Source of the DNA: Candidatus Hydrothermarchaeum profundi
GTDB taxonomy: Archaea; Hydrothermarchaeota; Hydrothermarchaeia; Hydrothermarchaeales; Hydrothermarchaeaceae
Length of the DNA stretch: 64,000 bases
Direction of reading: 5' to 3'
NCBI GenBank assembly: GCA_002011125.2
Contig: MTMF02000009.1
Span: 1,704,989-1,768,988, forward strand
Shown here: in pieces, positions 1 to 9,887 of the stretch
Numbering within the stretch: position 1 is the first letter of the stretch
Layout of the letters: every line of letters begins with the position of its first letter
The notes under the pieces: generated by a model
What the model was told of the DNA's origin: nothing
The model's database searches: none
What the model saw: the letters and a program-made list of their open reading frames with translations, nothing else
Program-made: the position numbers and the translations under genes

Positions 1-84
1 AATGCTCCCAGATCCTAATGCTTCTTTTATCTCATCTATCGCTTCTTTTTCAAATCCGCTCGGCGTAGTTACTAAAAAATGCAC
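1..84 (-). CDS. THUMP-domain-like protein, N-terminal fragment
   Basis: A reading frame of 28 codons runs off the left edge. It starts with a GTG that overlaps the TAG stop of thiI by one base, so the two genes are translationally coupled. The N-terminus reads VHFLVTTPSGFEKEA and continues without a stop. This resembles the start of archaeal THUMP-domain RNA-binding proteins of the COG1818 type, as I remember them, and would fit beside ThiI, which also carries a THUMP domain. The assignment rests on one short stretch and on context only; the coding call is stronger than the family call. Confidence 0.5.
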   Translation of the reverse strand, partial: MHFLVTTPSGFEKEAIDEIKEALGSGSI

Positions 85-1208
85 TATCCTACCTCTACTA
101 CTCTTGCTCTTTCAACTGCTTTATTAATAAGACCGTCTATAGCAGTGTCTTTTTCAGCCTCTATAACCTTCTCAAGTTTTGCTCTCGTTTCAGGATATTT
201 AGGAGGACCCCAGCAACATGCGACCGTCTCGGTAGAAGGCTCATAGGTGCCTATTTTTTTTGCTATCCCTATTATTTCATTTTTATCGAAGGCTAAAAGA
301 GGTCTAAATACAGGTATCTCAACCGCTCTATCTACTGCGTACAAGTTATCCATAGTTTGACTCGCTACTTGGCCTAGATTCTCCCCCGTCACTAGAGCCT
401 TTGCTCCCTCCTTTTTTGCGATTTTCTCTCCAATCTTCAACATACTTCTCTTGCAAAGAACGCAGGTTAGTCTACCGCTTTCTCTAATCTTTGATAAGAC
501 ATCCCCATAAGGAACCAAATAGGTTTTAATTTTCTGGTTTCTCCATTCCGCTAGCTTTTTTATAGTGTTAAACGCCCTTTCTCTTGCTCCTTCTCCGAAA
601 ATCTCTGAGCTATCCATGTATAAGCATACCGGATCTACACCCCTTTTCATCATCATCCAAGTTGCGACGGGCGAATCTATTCCTCCACTCACCAGCGCGA
701 TAGCCTTTCCCTGAGTACCAACTGGCAATCCTCCAACGCCTCGTATTATCTCATCAAAAATGTAAGCGTCTTCATTTCTAACTTCCACATAAATAGTTAT
801 ATCAGGAGCCTTTAGATTCACCTTTGCAGAAGTTGCTTCCCTTATCGCCGCTCCTAATTTATTTTCTAGGTCTTTGCTAGTGTAGGGGAGGTCACCTACC
901 CGCCGGGCTCTAACAGCAAAAGTTTTACCCGCATCAATCTTTTTTACAGCCAACTCAACGCCTATTTGGATTATTTCATCAAGATCCGAAGAGGTTTTTA
1001 AAGCTACAGACGTTGACACTACCCCAAACACCTTGGATATTTTCTCAGCATCTTCTCTGGAATCGGAATCTACGAAGATCCTCCCATATTCTCTGAATAC
1101 TTTAATTTCTCCTATAGCCTCCTTGATATTCTTTATAAGCCTAGCTTCAATTGTCCTTCTAGTCTGCCTAGATTTTGTTCCAATTTCGCCATATCTCACG
1201 ATAATCAT
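84..1208 (-). CDS. thiI: tRNA 4-thiouridine / thiazole sulfurtransferase ThiI
   Basis: ThiI adenylates U8 of tRNA with ATP and installs sulfur; in some organisms it also serves thiazole synthesis. The 374-residue protein has an N-terminal ferredoxin-like and THUMP region (about residues 1-165), then the PP-loop ATPase motif SGGIDSP near residue 175. A CVLC pair near residue 250 could carry persulfide or metal. Length matches ThiI without the C-terminal rhodanese domain, which is usual in archaea, so the sulfur donor must be another protein. The start ATG lies at the head of a 250-bp spacer shared with purA on the other strand. The gene is followed by an overlapping THUMP-like ORF. Family call is firm; which of the two pathways it serves is not decided by the sequence. 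Confidence 0.93.
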   Translation of the reverse strand: MIIVRYGEIGTKSRQTRRTIEARLIKNIKEAIGEIKVFREYGRIFVDSDSREDAEKISKVFGVVSTSVALKTSSDLDEIIQIGVELAVKKIDAGKTFAVRARRVGDLPYTSKDLENKLGAAIREATSAKVNLKAPDITIYVEVRNEDAYIFDEIIRGVGGLPVGTQGKAIALVSGGIDSPVATWMMMKRGVDPVCLYMDSSEIFGEGARERAFNTIKKLAEWRNQKIKTYLVPYGDVLSKIRESGRLTCVLCKRSMLKIGEKIAKKEGAKALVTGENLGQVASQTMDNLYAVDRAVEIPVFRPLLAFDKNEIIGIAKKIGTYEPSTETVACCWGPPKYPETRAKLEKVIEAEKDTAIDGLINKAVERARVVEVG

Positions 1209-1363
1209 AGGAGCAACTCACTCGAATACTTATTCCCAGCATGAGAATATTAAAACTTCCGTTTAAAAATGCTTCAGTATTTCCAGCTTAACGGATATTT
1301 TGTTATACAGATAGTTTAAAGTTTTTATGGGATATTTTTTAGCCAGAATATTTACATGCAAAA

Positions 1364-1373
1364 TTTTATAAAG
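1364..1373 (+). promoter_or_regulatory. TATA box of the purA-pyrG-guaA operon
   Basis: TTTTATAAAG lies about 90 bases before the purA start in an AT-rich spacer. A transcript starting about 25 bases downstream would have a leader of roughly 65 bases, unusually long for this window and long enough to contain the hairpin at 1411-1439. Confidence 0.5.
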
Positions 1374-1410
1374 AATAAAAGTGATAGTGATGCTACTGTT
1401 TTTAGAATTC

Positions 1411-1439
1411 AACCAGATTTAGCGTAGCTAATTCTGGTT
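1411..1439 (+). promoter_or_regulatory. Inverted repeat in the purA leader
   Basis: Two 13-base arms (AACCAGATTTAGC and GCTAATTCTGGTT) with one mismatch surround a 3-base GTA spacer, 20 bases before the purA GTG start. It could be a DNA operator for a purine regulator or an RNA hairpin in the 5' leader. The spacing leaves the ribosome site GAAGGTGA free, so it is not an obvious sequestering hairpin. Confidence 0.5.
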
Positions 1440-1459
1440 ATTGTAGTGAAGGTGAAATC

Positions 1460-2470
1460 GTGGCAACAATATTAGTTGGAGGACAGTGGGGAGATGAGGG
1501 GAAAGGGAAGATTGTGAGTTATCTTTGTCTTAAAGATAAGCCAGACATCATTGCTAGAGCCGGAGTAGGGCCTAATGCCGGTCACACTGTGATATATAAG
1601 GGCAAAAAGTATCCCCTCAGACTTACTCCATCCGGATTCATCTATGAAAAAGCTCGCCTCTTGATAGGAGCAGGCGTATTAGTAAACCCAGAGGTTATAC
1701 TGAAAGAAATCCAAGACCTGGGCATCTCAGATAGGATAGGCATAGACAAGAGATGCGGTATAATCGAGGAGAAACACATTAAAAGAGACAAGAGTTCTGG
1801 ACATCTAGCTAAAACCATCGGTAGTACAGGCACAGGCTGTGGACCTGCCAATATTGATAGAGCAAACCGGAGTTTAAAATTGGCTCAGGATATCGAGATT
1901 CTCAAGCCCTATTTGACAGATGTCCCCTTAGAAATAAACCAGGGGTTAGATAATGGAAAAAAAGTACTAGTAGAAGGTTCTCAAGGATTTGGCCTCAGCC
2001 TATTTTATGGCACTTACCCTTATGTGACTTCTAAGGATACAAACGCAGGGATGGCAGCTGTCGATGTAGGAATAGGGCCGCGCAGAGTCAAGGATGTTAT
2101 AGTTGTTTTTAAGACTTTTCCTAGCCGTGTAGGAGAGGGACCTTTTCCGACAGAGATGACGATGGAAGAAGCCGAGAGACTTGGAATAGTAGAATATGGA
2201 ACAGTCACTGGTAGGAGAAGGCGCTCCGGTAGATTTGATTTTGAGATGGCTAAGTATTCTGTGATGATAAACTCAGCTAGCCAAATTGCTTTGACCTGCC
2301 TTGACTACCTTGATAGAGAAATTAAGGGAGTTAAGTCTTACGACGAGCTTTCAAGTAAAGCTAAAAGTTTCGTAGAAGAAGTGGAGAAAAAAATGGGAGT
2401 CCCTGTAACCCTTATTTCAACGGGACCTGATATAGAGGAAACAATAGATCTAAGGGAAGAAAAGCTATGA
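1460..2470 (+). CDS. purA: Adenylosuccinate synthetase (short archaeal form)
   Basis: PurA joins IMP and aspartate using GTP to give adenylosuccinate, the first step from IMP to AMP. The N-terminal P-loop [11 protein letters not shown] is intact at residues 7-17, followed by the IMP-site segment GPNAGHT and the STGTGCGPA motif. At 336 residues it is about 90 shorter than bacterial PurA, as is normal for archaeal versions. The start is GTG behind GAAGGTGA. The stop overlaps the pyrG ATG in an ATGA junction, so purA, pyrG and guaA(B) form one operon covering ATP, CTP and GTP synthesis. A palindrome in the leader suggests regulation. Confidence 0.95.
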   Translation: MATILVGGQWGDEGKGKIVSYLCLKDKPDIIARAGVGPNAGHTVIYKGKKYPLRLTPSGFIYEKARLLIGAGVLVNPEVILKEIQDLGISDRIGIDKRCGIIEEKHIKRDKSSGHLAKTIGSTGTGCGPANIDRANRSLKLAQDIEILKPYLTDVPLEINQGLDNGKKVLVEGSQGFGLSLFYGTYPYVTSKDTNAGMAAVDVGIGPRRVKDVIVVFKTFPSRVGEGPFPTEMTMEEAERLGIVEYGTVTGRRRRSGRFDFEMAKYSVMINSASQIALTCLDYLDREIKGVKSYDELSSKAKSFVEEVEKKMGVPVTLISTGPDIEETIDLREEKL

Positions 2471-4083
2471 CTAATTTCATAATTATAACCGGGGGAGTCC
2501 TCTCAGGATTAGGGAAAGGAGTTAGCACTGCAGCAATAGGTAAAATCCTTTCCAGCAGGGGGATTTCTGTAGACGTTTGTAAGATAGACCCGTACCTCAA
2601 CGTAGATCCAGGACTTATGAACCCCTTCCAGCATGGAGAAGTGTGGGTTACTAAAGATGGATATGAAGCTGATCTCGATTTTGGTCATTATGAACGCTTT
2701 CTTGATGTCGAGTTAGGCCGGGATCATAATATAACCACAGGAAAAGTTTATCTTTCGGTTTTAGAAGGCGAGAGAAAGGGGAAATACCTTGGTCAAACAG
2801 TACAGATTATCCCTCACGTTACCGATGAGATTAAAAGGCAGATATATGAAATAGCTAGGATTAACAACCCGGATGTCCTATTAGTTGAGATAGGTGGTAC
2901 TACTGGAGACATAGAAAGCATGCCTTTCCTCGAGGCTATGCGGCAAATGAGGATGGAGATGGGCAAAGAAAATGTTCTCTTTGTCCATGTTACCCTAGTA
3001 CCCACCCTAAAGGCTGTAGGAGAACAGAAAACTAAGCCCACACAGCATAGTGTTAAAGAGCTCAGAGGTATAGGTATACAACCTGATATCCTCATATGCC
3101 GTACCGAAGAAGAACTTTTAGAGGCAACTAAAGCAAAACTGGCCTTATTTTGCGATGTAAGTAAGCTAGATGTGATTAGCAATCATGATGTAGATACCAT
3201 TTATGAGGTACCCTTAGTTATGGAAAAGCAGGGGCTAGGGGATAACATTCTAAGTAAGCTGAATTTAAGGGAAAGAAAACATGACCTTAAAGATTGGGAG
3301 AAACTAGTTTATAAAATTAAAAATCCTAAGACAAATGTAAGTATCGCGGTAGTTGGTAAATATACAGGCCTACGAGACTCGTATATTAGTATAACCGAGG
3401 CTTTGAGGCATGCTGGAACTGCTAATGATGCACGAGTTGACATTCTTTGGGTAGAATCTTTAGATCTCGAGGAGGATCCATCTAAGGTATGGGAATTGGA
3501 AAAAGCTGACGGCATCTTAGTTCCAGGAGGATTTGGTAAGCGAGGGGCAGAAGGGAAGATTCTTGCCATTAAATATGCGAGAGAAAATAATATACCCTAC
3601 CTTGGTATCTGTTTTGGCTTCCAGCTGGCAGTAGTAGAGTTTGCTAGAAATGTGGCAGGACTTAAAGGAGCCAATAGCGTAGAGCTTGATGAAGATACGC
3701 CTCATCCGGTAATAGACCTGCTTCCAGAACAAAAGAGAGTGAAACAGATGGGAGGAACAATGAGGCTTGGAGAGATTCCCATTATAATAGAACCAGATAC
3801 CTTGGCTTACGAGATATATAAGAAGCAAAAAATTGGTGAACGACATAGGCACAGATACGAGGTAAACCCAGATTACATTGAGGAGCTGGAAAAACATGGG
3901 CTATGTTTTTCTGCAAAAAGTGACCGTGGGAGGAGAATGGAGATTCTAGAAATCCCTGATCACTTTCATTTCCTAGCTACTCAGTTCCATCCAGAGTTTA
4001 AGTCTCGGCCAATTAGGCCCGCACCTGTTTTCAAGGCTTTTGTGGAAGCGGCTCTACGGAGGAAAAATGATGTTCGATCCTAA
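2467..4083 (+). CDS. pyrG: CTP synthase
   Basis: PyrG aminates UTP to CTP with ATP and glutamine. The N-terminal amidoligase domain (about 1-265) begins with the P-loop-like [11 protein letters not shown]. The C-terminal class I glutamine amidotransferase domain (about 290-530) has the oxyanion segment PGGFGKRG, the nucleophile in GICFGFQ, and the His/Glu of QFHPE. Most homologues read GICLGMQ, so this nucleophile elbow is a slight variant with the Cys kept. Its 538 residues are full length. The gene overlaps purA by 4 bases upstream, and the guaA(B) start lies inside its last codons. Confidence 0.97.
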   Translation: MTNFIIITGGVLSGLGKGVSTAAIGKILSSRGISVDVCKIDPYLNVDPGLMNPFQHGEVWVTKDGYEADLDFGHYERFLDVELGRDHNITTGKVYLSVLEGERKGKYLGQTVQIIPHVTDEIKRQIYEIARINNPDVLLVEIGGTTGDIESMPFLEAMRQMRMEMGKENVLFVHVTLVPTLKAVGEQKTKPTQHSVKELRGIGIQPDILICRTEEELLEATKAKLALFCDVSKLDVISNHDVDTIYEVPLVMEKQGLGDNILSKLNLRERKHDLKDWEKLVYKIKNPKTNVSIAVVGKYTGLRDSYISITEALRHAGTANDARVDILWVESLDLEEDPSKVWELEKADGILVPGGFGKRGAEGKILAIKYARENNIPYLGICFGFQLAVVEFARNVAGLKGANSVELDEDTPHPVIDLLPEQKRVKQMGGTMRLGEIPIIIEPDTLAYEIYKKQKIGERHRHRYEVNPDYIEELEKHGLCFSAKSDRGRRMEILEIPDHFHFLATQFHPEFKSRPIRPAPVFKAFVEAALRRKNDVRS

Positions 4084-4999
4084 GAAATTTATTGAGGACG
4101 CAATAAAAGAGATAAGAGAACAAGTCGATAACAAAACCGCTATCATAGCGTTGTCAGGGGGAGTAGATAGTTCAACCGCGGCAGTATTAGCCCATAAAGC
4201 TATTGGTAAACATCTAGTTGCGGTCTACGTAGATCATGGTTTCATGCGGAAAGGAGAGAAAGAAGAGGTAATATCGGTCTTCCGTAATAAGCTTGGAATG
4301 AACTTAGTAGTAGTAGATGCGAGAGAAAGATTTTTTAAAGCTCTAAAAAGGGTACGAGAACCCGAACAAAAAAGAAAAATAATTGGAGAGGAATTCATTA
4401 AAGTCTTCGAAGAAGAAGCTAGAAAAGTCGGTGCAGAGTTTTTAGTCCAGGGCACAATAGCTCCAGACTGGATCGAGAGTATGGGGGGGATAAAGAGCCA
4501 TCATAATGTGGCAGGTCTGCCTTCAGGCATGGTCCTGAAGTTATGTGAGCCTCTGCGAGATCTTTATAAAGACGAGGTAAGGAAAGTTGCACGAGAACTA
4601 GGGCTACCGCCTAGCATAACTGAGAGGATGCCGTTTCCAGGGCCGGGGTTAGCGGTTCGGGTTATCGGAGAAGTTACTCCGGAGAAAGTAGAAATTGTGA
4701 GGCTTGCTAACGCTATCGTAGAAGAGGAGATCTCAAAAGCAGGGCTTCAGCCCTGGCAGGCTCTAGCATGCTTATTGGAAGGAAAAACTGTTGGAGTAAA
4801 AGGGGATATCCGGGACTATGGGTATACGATAGCAGTTAGGGCTGTCGAATCGGTTGATGCTATGACGGCTAATGCCATGGAACTTCCATGGGAAGTGCTT
4901 AAAAGGATTCAGAAAAGGATTACTAGGGAGATCCCTGATGTTACTAGGGTTTTGTATGATATAACTGATAAACCCCCCGCTACTATTGAGTTTGAGTAA
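4067..4999 (+). CDS. guaAB: GMP synthase subunit B (ATP pyrophosphatase)
   Basis: This is the synthetase half of archaeal two-subunit GMP synthase; it adenylates XMP and aminates it with ammonia from a separate glutaminase subunit that is not in this window. The PP-loop motif ALSGGVDSS lies about 30 residues from the start, and the C-terminal dimerisation domain ends in the typical [14 protein letters not shown]. Two adjacent ATG codons (4067 and 4070) follow a GGAGG at 4058; the second has the better spacing. A longer frame from 4040 lacks a ribosome site and would extend into pyrG. The stop overlaps the 3' end of the convergent SpoIIM-like gene by 17 bases. Confidence 0.95.
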   Translation: MMFDPKKFIEDAIKEIREQVDNKTAIIALSGGVDSSTAAVLAHKAIGKHLVAVYVDHGFMRKGEKEEVISVFRNKLGMNLVVVDARERFFKALKRVREPEQKRKIIGEEFIKVFEEEARKVGAEFLVQGTIAPDWIESMGGIKSHHNVAGLPSGMVLKLCEPLRDLYKDEVRKVARELGLPPSITERMPFPGPGLAVRVIGEVTPEKVEIVRLANAIVEEEISKAGLQPWQALACLLEGKTVGVKGDIRDYGYTIAVRAVESVDAMTANAMELPWEVLKRIQKRITREIPDVTRVLYDITDKPPATIEFE

Positions 5000-6473
5000 C
5001 ATTAATCTCGCCAATCCAGACGTCACTTATCACTTCTCTTCGAAGAGCAAATACTAGCAGTTTTCCTGTGTGAGGATAACTTGCTACCACGGATATTGAG
5101 ATGTTCTTTTCTTCACCAGGCAACACTTCTGTATCATAAGTCTTCCATATACCTTTTGCAATATGAGTGCGACTTAAAAATATACTCGTACTTCCCCCGG
5201 TTCTCAAGATCTGTGGCATATCGCCTTCGAATAATAGCAAGGAGATATTACCCCCTTTTTCTCCCATATTCTTTATCCTTATAAGTATTTGCGAGGTTTT
5301 ATTGACTTTCATTTCAGGTATCTTAACATCTAGTATTTTCGGAGATATCCTAAGTCCCTTGACGGTAGCATTTACTACTTTACTGTCAATCAAATCGTTA
5401 AAGTAATATAGATCTACTCCAAACCGCCTCTCCCCCGGCTGCCCGAAAGAAGCATTATAGAAATACGTTAAGTTAGTATGGGGATCAAGAGCAACAGATG
5501 CCTGGGTTATTGCGCCGGTAGTGCTCGAGAAAACCAACAAAAGTTGCATCGAGAAATTTTCCCTATTTTCTATATCGAATATTAGCGTATTATCCTCCCC
5601 TGCATATAATTCCGGGATATGGATATCTGTAATCCTCACGTTTGGCTTTCTCACGATTAGTGTGGAATTTTTTTGCGTTAATACCTGCCCTCTCCATAAA
5701 ATGACAGAAGTATAATCCTGTTTTCCACTTTTATGCGGTGTTATATTGAGATAATAAATATTCCTACCTCTAGGTAGATATAGCCCCTGCCTCCTAATCC
5801 CACCACCTTCAGAAGAGATGACAATAGTAGTATTCACTCCCACTATCCCCTTATTGATAAGTTCTAAAGCAACTGTGGCATTTCTGCCTAATACTACATC
5901 CCCCTCTACATGCATATCAACTATTTCTACCTCTGGTGGCGCAGTACCAGATAAGACGGGAGTAATGCTGCCTTCTATCACTGCTCCTACCACCAGAACA
6001 AGTGCAACGACTATGAAATACTTTAGGGGTATTACATCATCCCGCTCTAGTCCTTCAATATTACGTAATCCTATCGCTCCACTTACGATTATAGCAGGTA
6101 TCTCCAGTATCCCATGGGGGAGAATGCTTAATAGGGTCTGTGAAATCCCTATCTTTAAGGTAGCTCCAATGAAAAAGCCTGTTGTAAACCCGTTTAAAAA
6201 TAAGATAACTGTGGGCATGAGATATATTAAAGCAGCGCCTCCAGGATCTTTCTTAAGACCGAGTAATCTCCAAGCCAGTACTGGACCATACGCAGTAACG
6301 TAGGCTGCCAGAAGATTGTTTCCAATGATAATGAGCGTGTCCTGATTAAAGTCTACTAGGAGAAACTTCCAAGCAATGAAAGCCGGAGGCTCTTCTTTTA
6401 ATAAACCCACAATGATACCTAATAATAGTCCGCCAGTAAAGAGTATTGTTGCCGCCTTTATATGGGATTTCAT
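4983..6473 (-). CDS. SpoIIM-family membrane protein with CARDB-like extracellular domains
   Basis: The first half (about residues 1-175) is an integral membrane domain of the stage II sporulation M (DUF95) type, with about five hydrophobic helices and the loop [30 protein letters not shown] that is typical of that family. A further membrane helix anchors a C-terminal region of about 310 residues. This region is built of beta-rich repeats with many N-linked glycosylation sequons (NATV, NNTN-type), resembling CARDB/Ig-like cell-surface domains. Function is unknown; archaeal DUF95 proteins occur outside any sporulation context. The gene converges on guaA(B) with a 17-base overlap and starts 70 bases after a T-rich AT tract. 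Confidence 0.7.
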   Translation of the reverse strand: MKSHIKAATILFTGGLLLGIIVGLLKEEPPAFIAWKFLLVDFNQDTLIIIGNNLLAAYVTAYGPVLAWRLLGLKKDPGGAALIYLMPTVILFLNGFTTGFFIGATLKIGISQTLLSILPHGILEIPAIIVSGAIGLRNIEGLERDDVIPLKYFIVVALVLVVGAVIEGSITPVLSGTAPPEVEIVDMHVEGDVVLGRNATVALELINKGIVGVNTTIVISSEGGGIRRQGLYLPRGRNIYYLNITPHKSGKQDYTSVILWRGQVLTQKNSTLIVRKPNVRITDIHIPELYAGEDNTLIFDIENRENFSMQLLLVFSSTTGAITQASVALDPHTNLTYFYNASFGQPGERRFGVDLYYFNDLIDSKVVNATVKGLRISPKILDVKIPEMKVNKTSQILIRIKNMGEKGGNISLLLFEGDMPQILRTGGSTSIFLSRTHIAKGIWKTYDTEVLPGEEKNISISVVASYPHTGKLLVFALRREVISDVWIGEINVTQTQ

Positions 6474-6640
6474 GGCTAAAAAAATAAGTTAAAAGTATAT
6501 ATCCCTTTGGTAGCCTATTTCTGTAACTTATTGGAGGTATAAGAGTTTGTAATATACAAGGCCTTAAGCGATGCTAACAGCCGAATGCAAGACAACACAC
6601 CAAAGTTGCAAAGAATTCAAGAAGCGGTTTAGAAAAAATA

Positions 6641-7753
6641 TTAATCCTTAATAAAAATCCTTCCATTGTCTTTTTCAATAATTTTTCCTTTAACTTCAGT
6701 GTTTATTAGAACAATTGTTGAATTGCCTTTTGCTATAACATCTCCCCTTATTTTAGAATTTTTTATCTCAAAATAATTGTTTTCGTTTGCTATTACAACA
6801 TTAGAAACAATATTTTCATAGAATTGCCTGCCATTGCCCCCATTATGGTTTATGTCATCTATATCTGAATTTTTCACATAAAGTGTATTATCATCCCATA
6901 CATTGAAACACCATCCTCTTGAAGAAACATTCTCTAGATAAATTTCCGTGCCTCCATATTCTATTACTCTTTTCTCATACACCACGCCCTTTCTCAGATT
7001 ATTAAAATAAAAAGTTTCATTGATATATGGCCAAAGGATAGGCATACAGAAATTTACATCACGAGAATCACTAAGATAAACTTTCCCCCTAGGAGCTATA
7101 CCTATGCCCCAGTGAATAATATTAGAATCCTCTATATCAATTAAGTAGTTTATATTTTTCTCCCTCTCATTTGGGAATACAAATTTATCAACATACCCAG
7201 GGACTAAGTGAGATTCGTTAATTGTAGAATTCTCATAAACGTATAACTCTAATGCCAATTCATGTGAGTTTCTAATAATAAATTTTGGGCTATCACTAAT
7301 AGCAGTTCCTCCAAAATTAGTGTTATAAACATAAGCAGTAGCATTTTCAAAAAGTCCATGCCAAGGATTCCCACTATTTTTATTTGTATTATTGTAAATA
7401 ATCTGCGAATTTCCGCCAAAATCCCAATCAATCCAGCTACTGGTTCTAAGTATAGAATTCTCAAAAATTACCTTTGAACTGTCATTTGCTTTCAAAGTGT
7501 ATGCTTGCGCCCCATGACCTTCATGAGAAAAATAAGAATCCCGAACTATCAACTCTGCATTATCTGAGAGAATAATATCATTCCTTTGGATATATTTAGC
7601 GTCAATGATCTCAAGCCTTTGATTATCTGAAAGGATGAGAGGCTCTGTATTTATTATTTTTTTAGAATATTGCCATTCAGTAAAATATGCAACCACAAGA
7701 AATAGGAAGAATAAAAACAATAAAATTATTAGGATACCATGCTTTAAATTCAT
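6641..7753 (-). CDS. Membrane-anchored or secreted right-handed beta-helix-like protein
   Basis: The 370-residue product begins with one strong hydrophobic segment (residues 7-25, rich in Leu and Phe) that is either a signal peptide or an anchor. The rest is made of short repeats in which hydrophobic residues alternate with Asn, Asp and Ser (units such as IILSDNAELIVRDS, VIFENSILRTSS, VVIANENNYFEIKNS, IVLINTEVKG). This is typical of parallel beta-helix folds on cell surfaces. No catalytic motif is recognisable. Codons are markedly more A/T-rich than in the flanking genes, which hints at recent transfer or at relaxed surface-protein evolution. The gene appears monocistronic. A carbohydrate-related or S-layer-associated role is possible but unsupported. 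Confidence 0.6.
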   Translation of the reverse strand: MNLKHGILIILLFLFFLFLVVAYFTEWQYSKKIINTEPLILSDNQRLEIIDAKYIQRNDIILSDNAELIVRDSYFSHEGHGAQAYTLKANDSSKVIFENSILRTSSWIDWDFGGNSQIIYNNTNKNSGNPWHGLFENATAYVYNTNFGGTAISDSPKFIIRNSHELALELYVYENSTINESHLVPGYVDKFVFPNEREKNINYLIDIEDSNIIHWGIGIAPRGKVYLSDSRDVNFCMPILWPYINETFYFNNLRKGVVYEKRVIEYGGTEIYLENVSSRGWCFNVWDDNTLYVKNSDIDDINHNGGNGRQFYENIVSNVVIANENNYFEIKNSKIRGDVIAKGNSTIVLINTEVKGKIIEKDNGRIFIKD

Positions 7754-7843
7754 AACAATAAAATTATTTAATTCCTTAAAAAATCTCCTTTTTGAAGCGA
7801 ACTCCCGGGTTTCTGCTAACGAATATTTATAGAGCCAGATAAC

Positions 7844-7963
7844 ATGATTATTTTCTTAAACTCGTATATTGAAAAAGCTCTTAATCTAATGTTGGAGAGG
7901 CATATATTAGTAGGTAGACAAGAAGTATTCTTGCCAAATAGACAAGTTTTTCTCTGGTTTTGA
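7844..7963 (+). CDS. Candidate small leaderless ORF (39 residues)
   Basis: The 300-base spacer 7754-8053 holds no recognised gene. This ATG frame sits about 22 bases after GAATATTTATAG, the right distance for a leaderless transcript, and ends in TGA at 7961. The peptide begins MIIFLNSYIEKALNLM and has no known motif. A short inverted repeat (CAAGAA-gta-TTCTTG) lies inside it. Chance is a real alternative. Confidence 0.2.
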   Translation: MIIFLNSYIEKALNLMLERHILVGRQEVFLPNRQVFLWF

Positions 7964-8053
7964 AAGGATTTCTAAAATCTAGCAAAACTTAGGTGAGATT
8001 TGCTTTCGTACCCAGATAAAAGCAAACAACATTAAGTTAACAAAACCGGTAGC

Positions 8054-8809
8054 CTAGCGCGCCTCTTGATTTATAATTTTTAGGAAAAGTTCCTCGTATT
8101 CGTGAGGTTCTATCAGAAACCTGAGATAGGATGGGTTCTTCCTTATTAGTCCATACATTTCACGGTTCTTTTTAAGCCCTATCTCAGAATAATTAGCAGG
8201 CTTTATAAATCGTAATTCCGGTATTTCTCCATAGTTAGTGTTTTTCACAAATCTATGTCCCTCTATCTCGAAATAAGCGGCTCCCCCTCTCTTCTTGTAC
8301 GGTTCATAGATAGAGGAGAAATGTCTAGCTACAAAGTTAGCCATCTTTAAAACCTTATTAGAGGGATTCACAGTTACATGACCATAATTTGGAGGCACGA
8401 TGACCTTATCGCCTTTGCCTGCTTTAACCACAGCAACATCGAGTAATCTGCCGTTCTCTTCTTTCTGGAGGATATAGTGGGCTTCACCCTCCAATACTTC
8501 GTAAACCTCGGTATATGATAGGGAGGTACCTTGAATTAGGGGATGGTAGTGACCTAAGGTCTTAACGAATTCCTTTCCCAGCATCCCAGGGGGTATAACA
8601 GTTATATCGTATCTCAAGCCATTGTCAAGCAGGATTTCCCTATCTCTTTTACTGAGATATAGGTCCCTATACATATAGTATACTTCAAAATCATCGGCCC
8701 TAGCTAACCAATCTTTATCGTAGATTACATCCCGTAAGTTGTATAACCTCCTCACATCTGATGCTATCTCTCGATTTCCTAATCGCATTGTAAACTTATT
8801 TATGGCCAT
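8054..8809 (-). CDS. pgiA: Cupin-type glucose-6-phosphate isomerase
   Basis: The archaeal cupin phosphoglucose isomerase interconverts glucose 6-phosphate and fructose 6-phosphate using a bound metal. The metal-site pattern is visible: GHYHP and then TEVYEVLEGEAHYIL (two His and one Glu), and the fourth ligand in PPNYGHVTVN. At 251 residues it is longer than the Pyrococcus enzyme (about 190), with an extended N-terminus and a C-terminal tail of about 50 residues. The first ATG is at 8809. A second, Met8 at 8788, lies about 25 bases from the TATA-like CTTTATAAAA and would suit a leaderless message. It diverges from the DHH gene with a spacer of about 20 bases. Confidence 0.85.
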   Translation of the reverse strand: MAINKFTMRLGNREIASDVRRLYNLRDVIYDKDWLARADDFEVYYMYRDLYLSKRDREILLDNGLRYDITVIPPGMLGKEFVKTLGHYHPLIQGTSLSYTEVYEVLEGEAHYILQKEENGRLLDVAVVKAGKGDKVIVPPNYGHVTVNPSNKVLKMANFVARHFSSIYEPYKKRGGAAYFEIEGHRFVKNTNYGEIPELRFIKPANYSEIGLKKNREMYGLIRKNPSYLRFLIEPHEYEELFLKIINQEAR

Positions 8810-8820
8810 TTTATAAAGAT
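8797..8820. promoter_or_regulatory. Very compact divergent promoter
   Basis: The phosphoglucose isomerase and DHH genes start within about 20 bases of each other. CTTTATAAAA on the minus strand (8820-8811) lies about 25 bases before Met8 of the isomerase. TTATTTATGG on the plus strand (about 8797-8806) lies about 27 bases before the ATG of the DHH gene. Both messages would then be leaderless, with each TATA element inside or next to the opposing gene. Confidence 0.4.
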
Positions 8821-8829
8821 AAGAAATTG

Positions 8830-9792
8830 ATGGCAGTTAAAATCTTTTCCCATGGAGATGCTGATGGCATTTGCGCTGCTTCATTAATTACATCCGTATA
8901 TCCTGACTGTGAGATTTGGATCACCAGTCCAGTAGGACTTCTCAAAGATCTTAAGGAAACCGAGGCAGGGGACGTATTCATTTGCGACGTTGCGATTTCT
9001 GAGAGGGATAAAAAGGAACTTTTTGAAGAGTTTGCTAGGATTAGAGAGAAAGGGAGAATAACATATATCGACCATCATCCTCTACCATTAGGCATTATGA
9101 GAGCTGACGTACCTGCTAGCAGAGTAATTACAAGTTCGTTGAAGTCCACCTCAGAGTTAACATATCAGATGCTACAAGATAACCTGCCTAAAACGATGGA
9201 CAGGGTAGCTCTCTTTGGTGCTATTTCTGATTACTGCGATGAAACCGAGTTTGTTTTAAGATCCCTTGATATATATGATAAGAGGACTATATACTTTGAG
9301 GCAGGCCTATTATCTCAATGTCTTGGAGCGGTTAAAGGAGACTATCCCTTCAAAAAGGAGATAATTAGGCATCTTGCAGAAGGAGAACTCCCCAGCGAGA
9401 TCAATGAAGTAGTTAAAATGGCGATTAAAGCAACTAAAAAGGAGTGGAAACTGTATAACTACGTTGATAAAAAAGTCTCAATCCATAATGGTATAGCGGT
9501 TGTATCAGATGTTCCACAGGGACTCTCTCCAACTAAAGCAGCCAAATTCGCTATGGGTATAACCGGTTCTAGGATCGGGGTAAGTACTAAAAGTAGAAAT
9601 AAGCATGTTGATGTAAGTGTGAGGAAAAGAAGGGATTTCCCACTTGACTTAAATAGGACTCTTAGAAATATTGCATTACGTTTTAACGGTACAGGTGGCG
9701 GCCACCCAAACGCCGCTGGTGCTAGAATCCCCCAAGAGAACCTCAATAATTTTATAGAGTTTCTAGCAAGAGAGGTATCCTCAATAAGCTGA
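8830..9792 (+). CDS. DHH-family phosphoesterase
   Basis: A 320-residue DHH/DHHA1 protein. The N-terminal domain has HGDADG near the start, a CDVA segment and DHHP; the C-terminal DHHA1 domain has GGGHPNAAGA. These give the metal- and phosphate-binding set of the RecJ/NrnA/pApase superfamily. Archaeal relatives include single-strand nucleases and oligoribonuclease-like enzymes; the exact substrate cannot be read here. A TTG three bases upstream (8827) would add one residue, but the ATG at 8830 fits the promoter spacing better. The gene is followed by a 95-base spacer and then by the Lhr helicase in the same direction. Confidence 0.85.
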   Translation: MAVKIFSHGDADGICAASLITSVYPDCEIWITSPVGLLKDLKETEAGDVFICDVAISERDKKELFEEFARIREKGRITYIDHHPLPLGIMRADVPASRVITSSLKSTSELTYQMLQDNLPKTMDRVALFGAISDYCDETEFVLRSLDIYDKRTIYFEAGLLSQCLGAVKGDYPFKKEIIRHLAEGELPSEINEVVKMAIKATKKEWKLYNYVDKKVSIHNGIAVVSDVPQGLSPTKAAKFAMGITGSRIGVSTKSRNKHVDVSVRKRRDFPLDLNRTLRNIALRFNGTGGGHPNAAGARIPQENLNNFIEFLAREVSSIS

Positions 9793-9887
9793 AATCGCTA
9801 ATTTTCCTGTTTTAACGAATGAAATGTATGTCGGGAAGAATATTAGATAATATTGTAATTTCTCATGTTACTGGAAGAGAATAAAAT

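Noticed and set aside
6533-6650. Open frames after GGAGGTATAAGAG between the SpoIIM-like and beta-helix genes
   Set aside because: No start codon at proper distance from the ribosome-like site; remaining frames are under 27 codons.
9810-9885. 22-codon ATG frame before lhr
   Set aside because: Too short, no ribosome site and no conserved-looking pattern.
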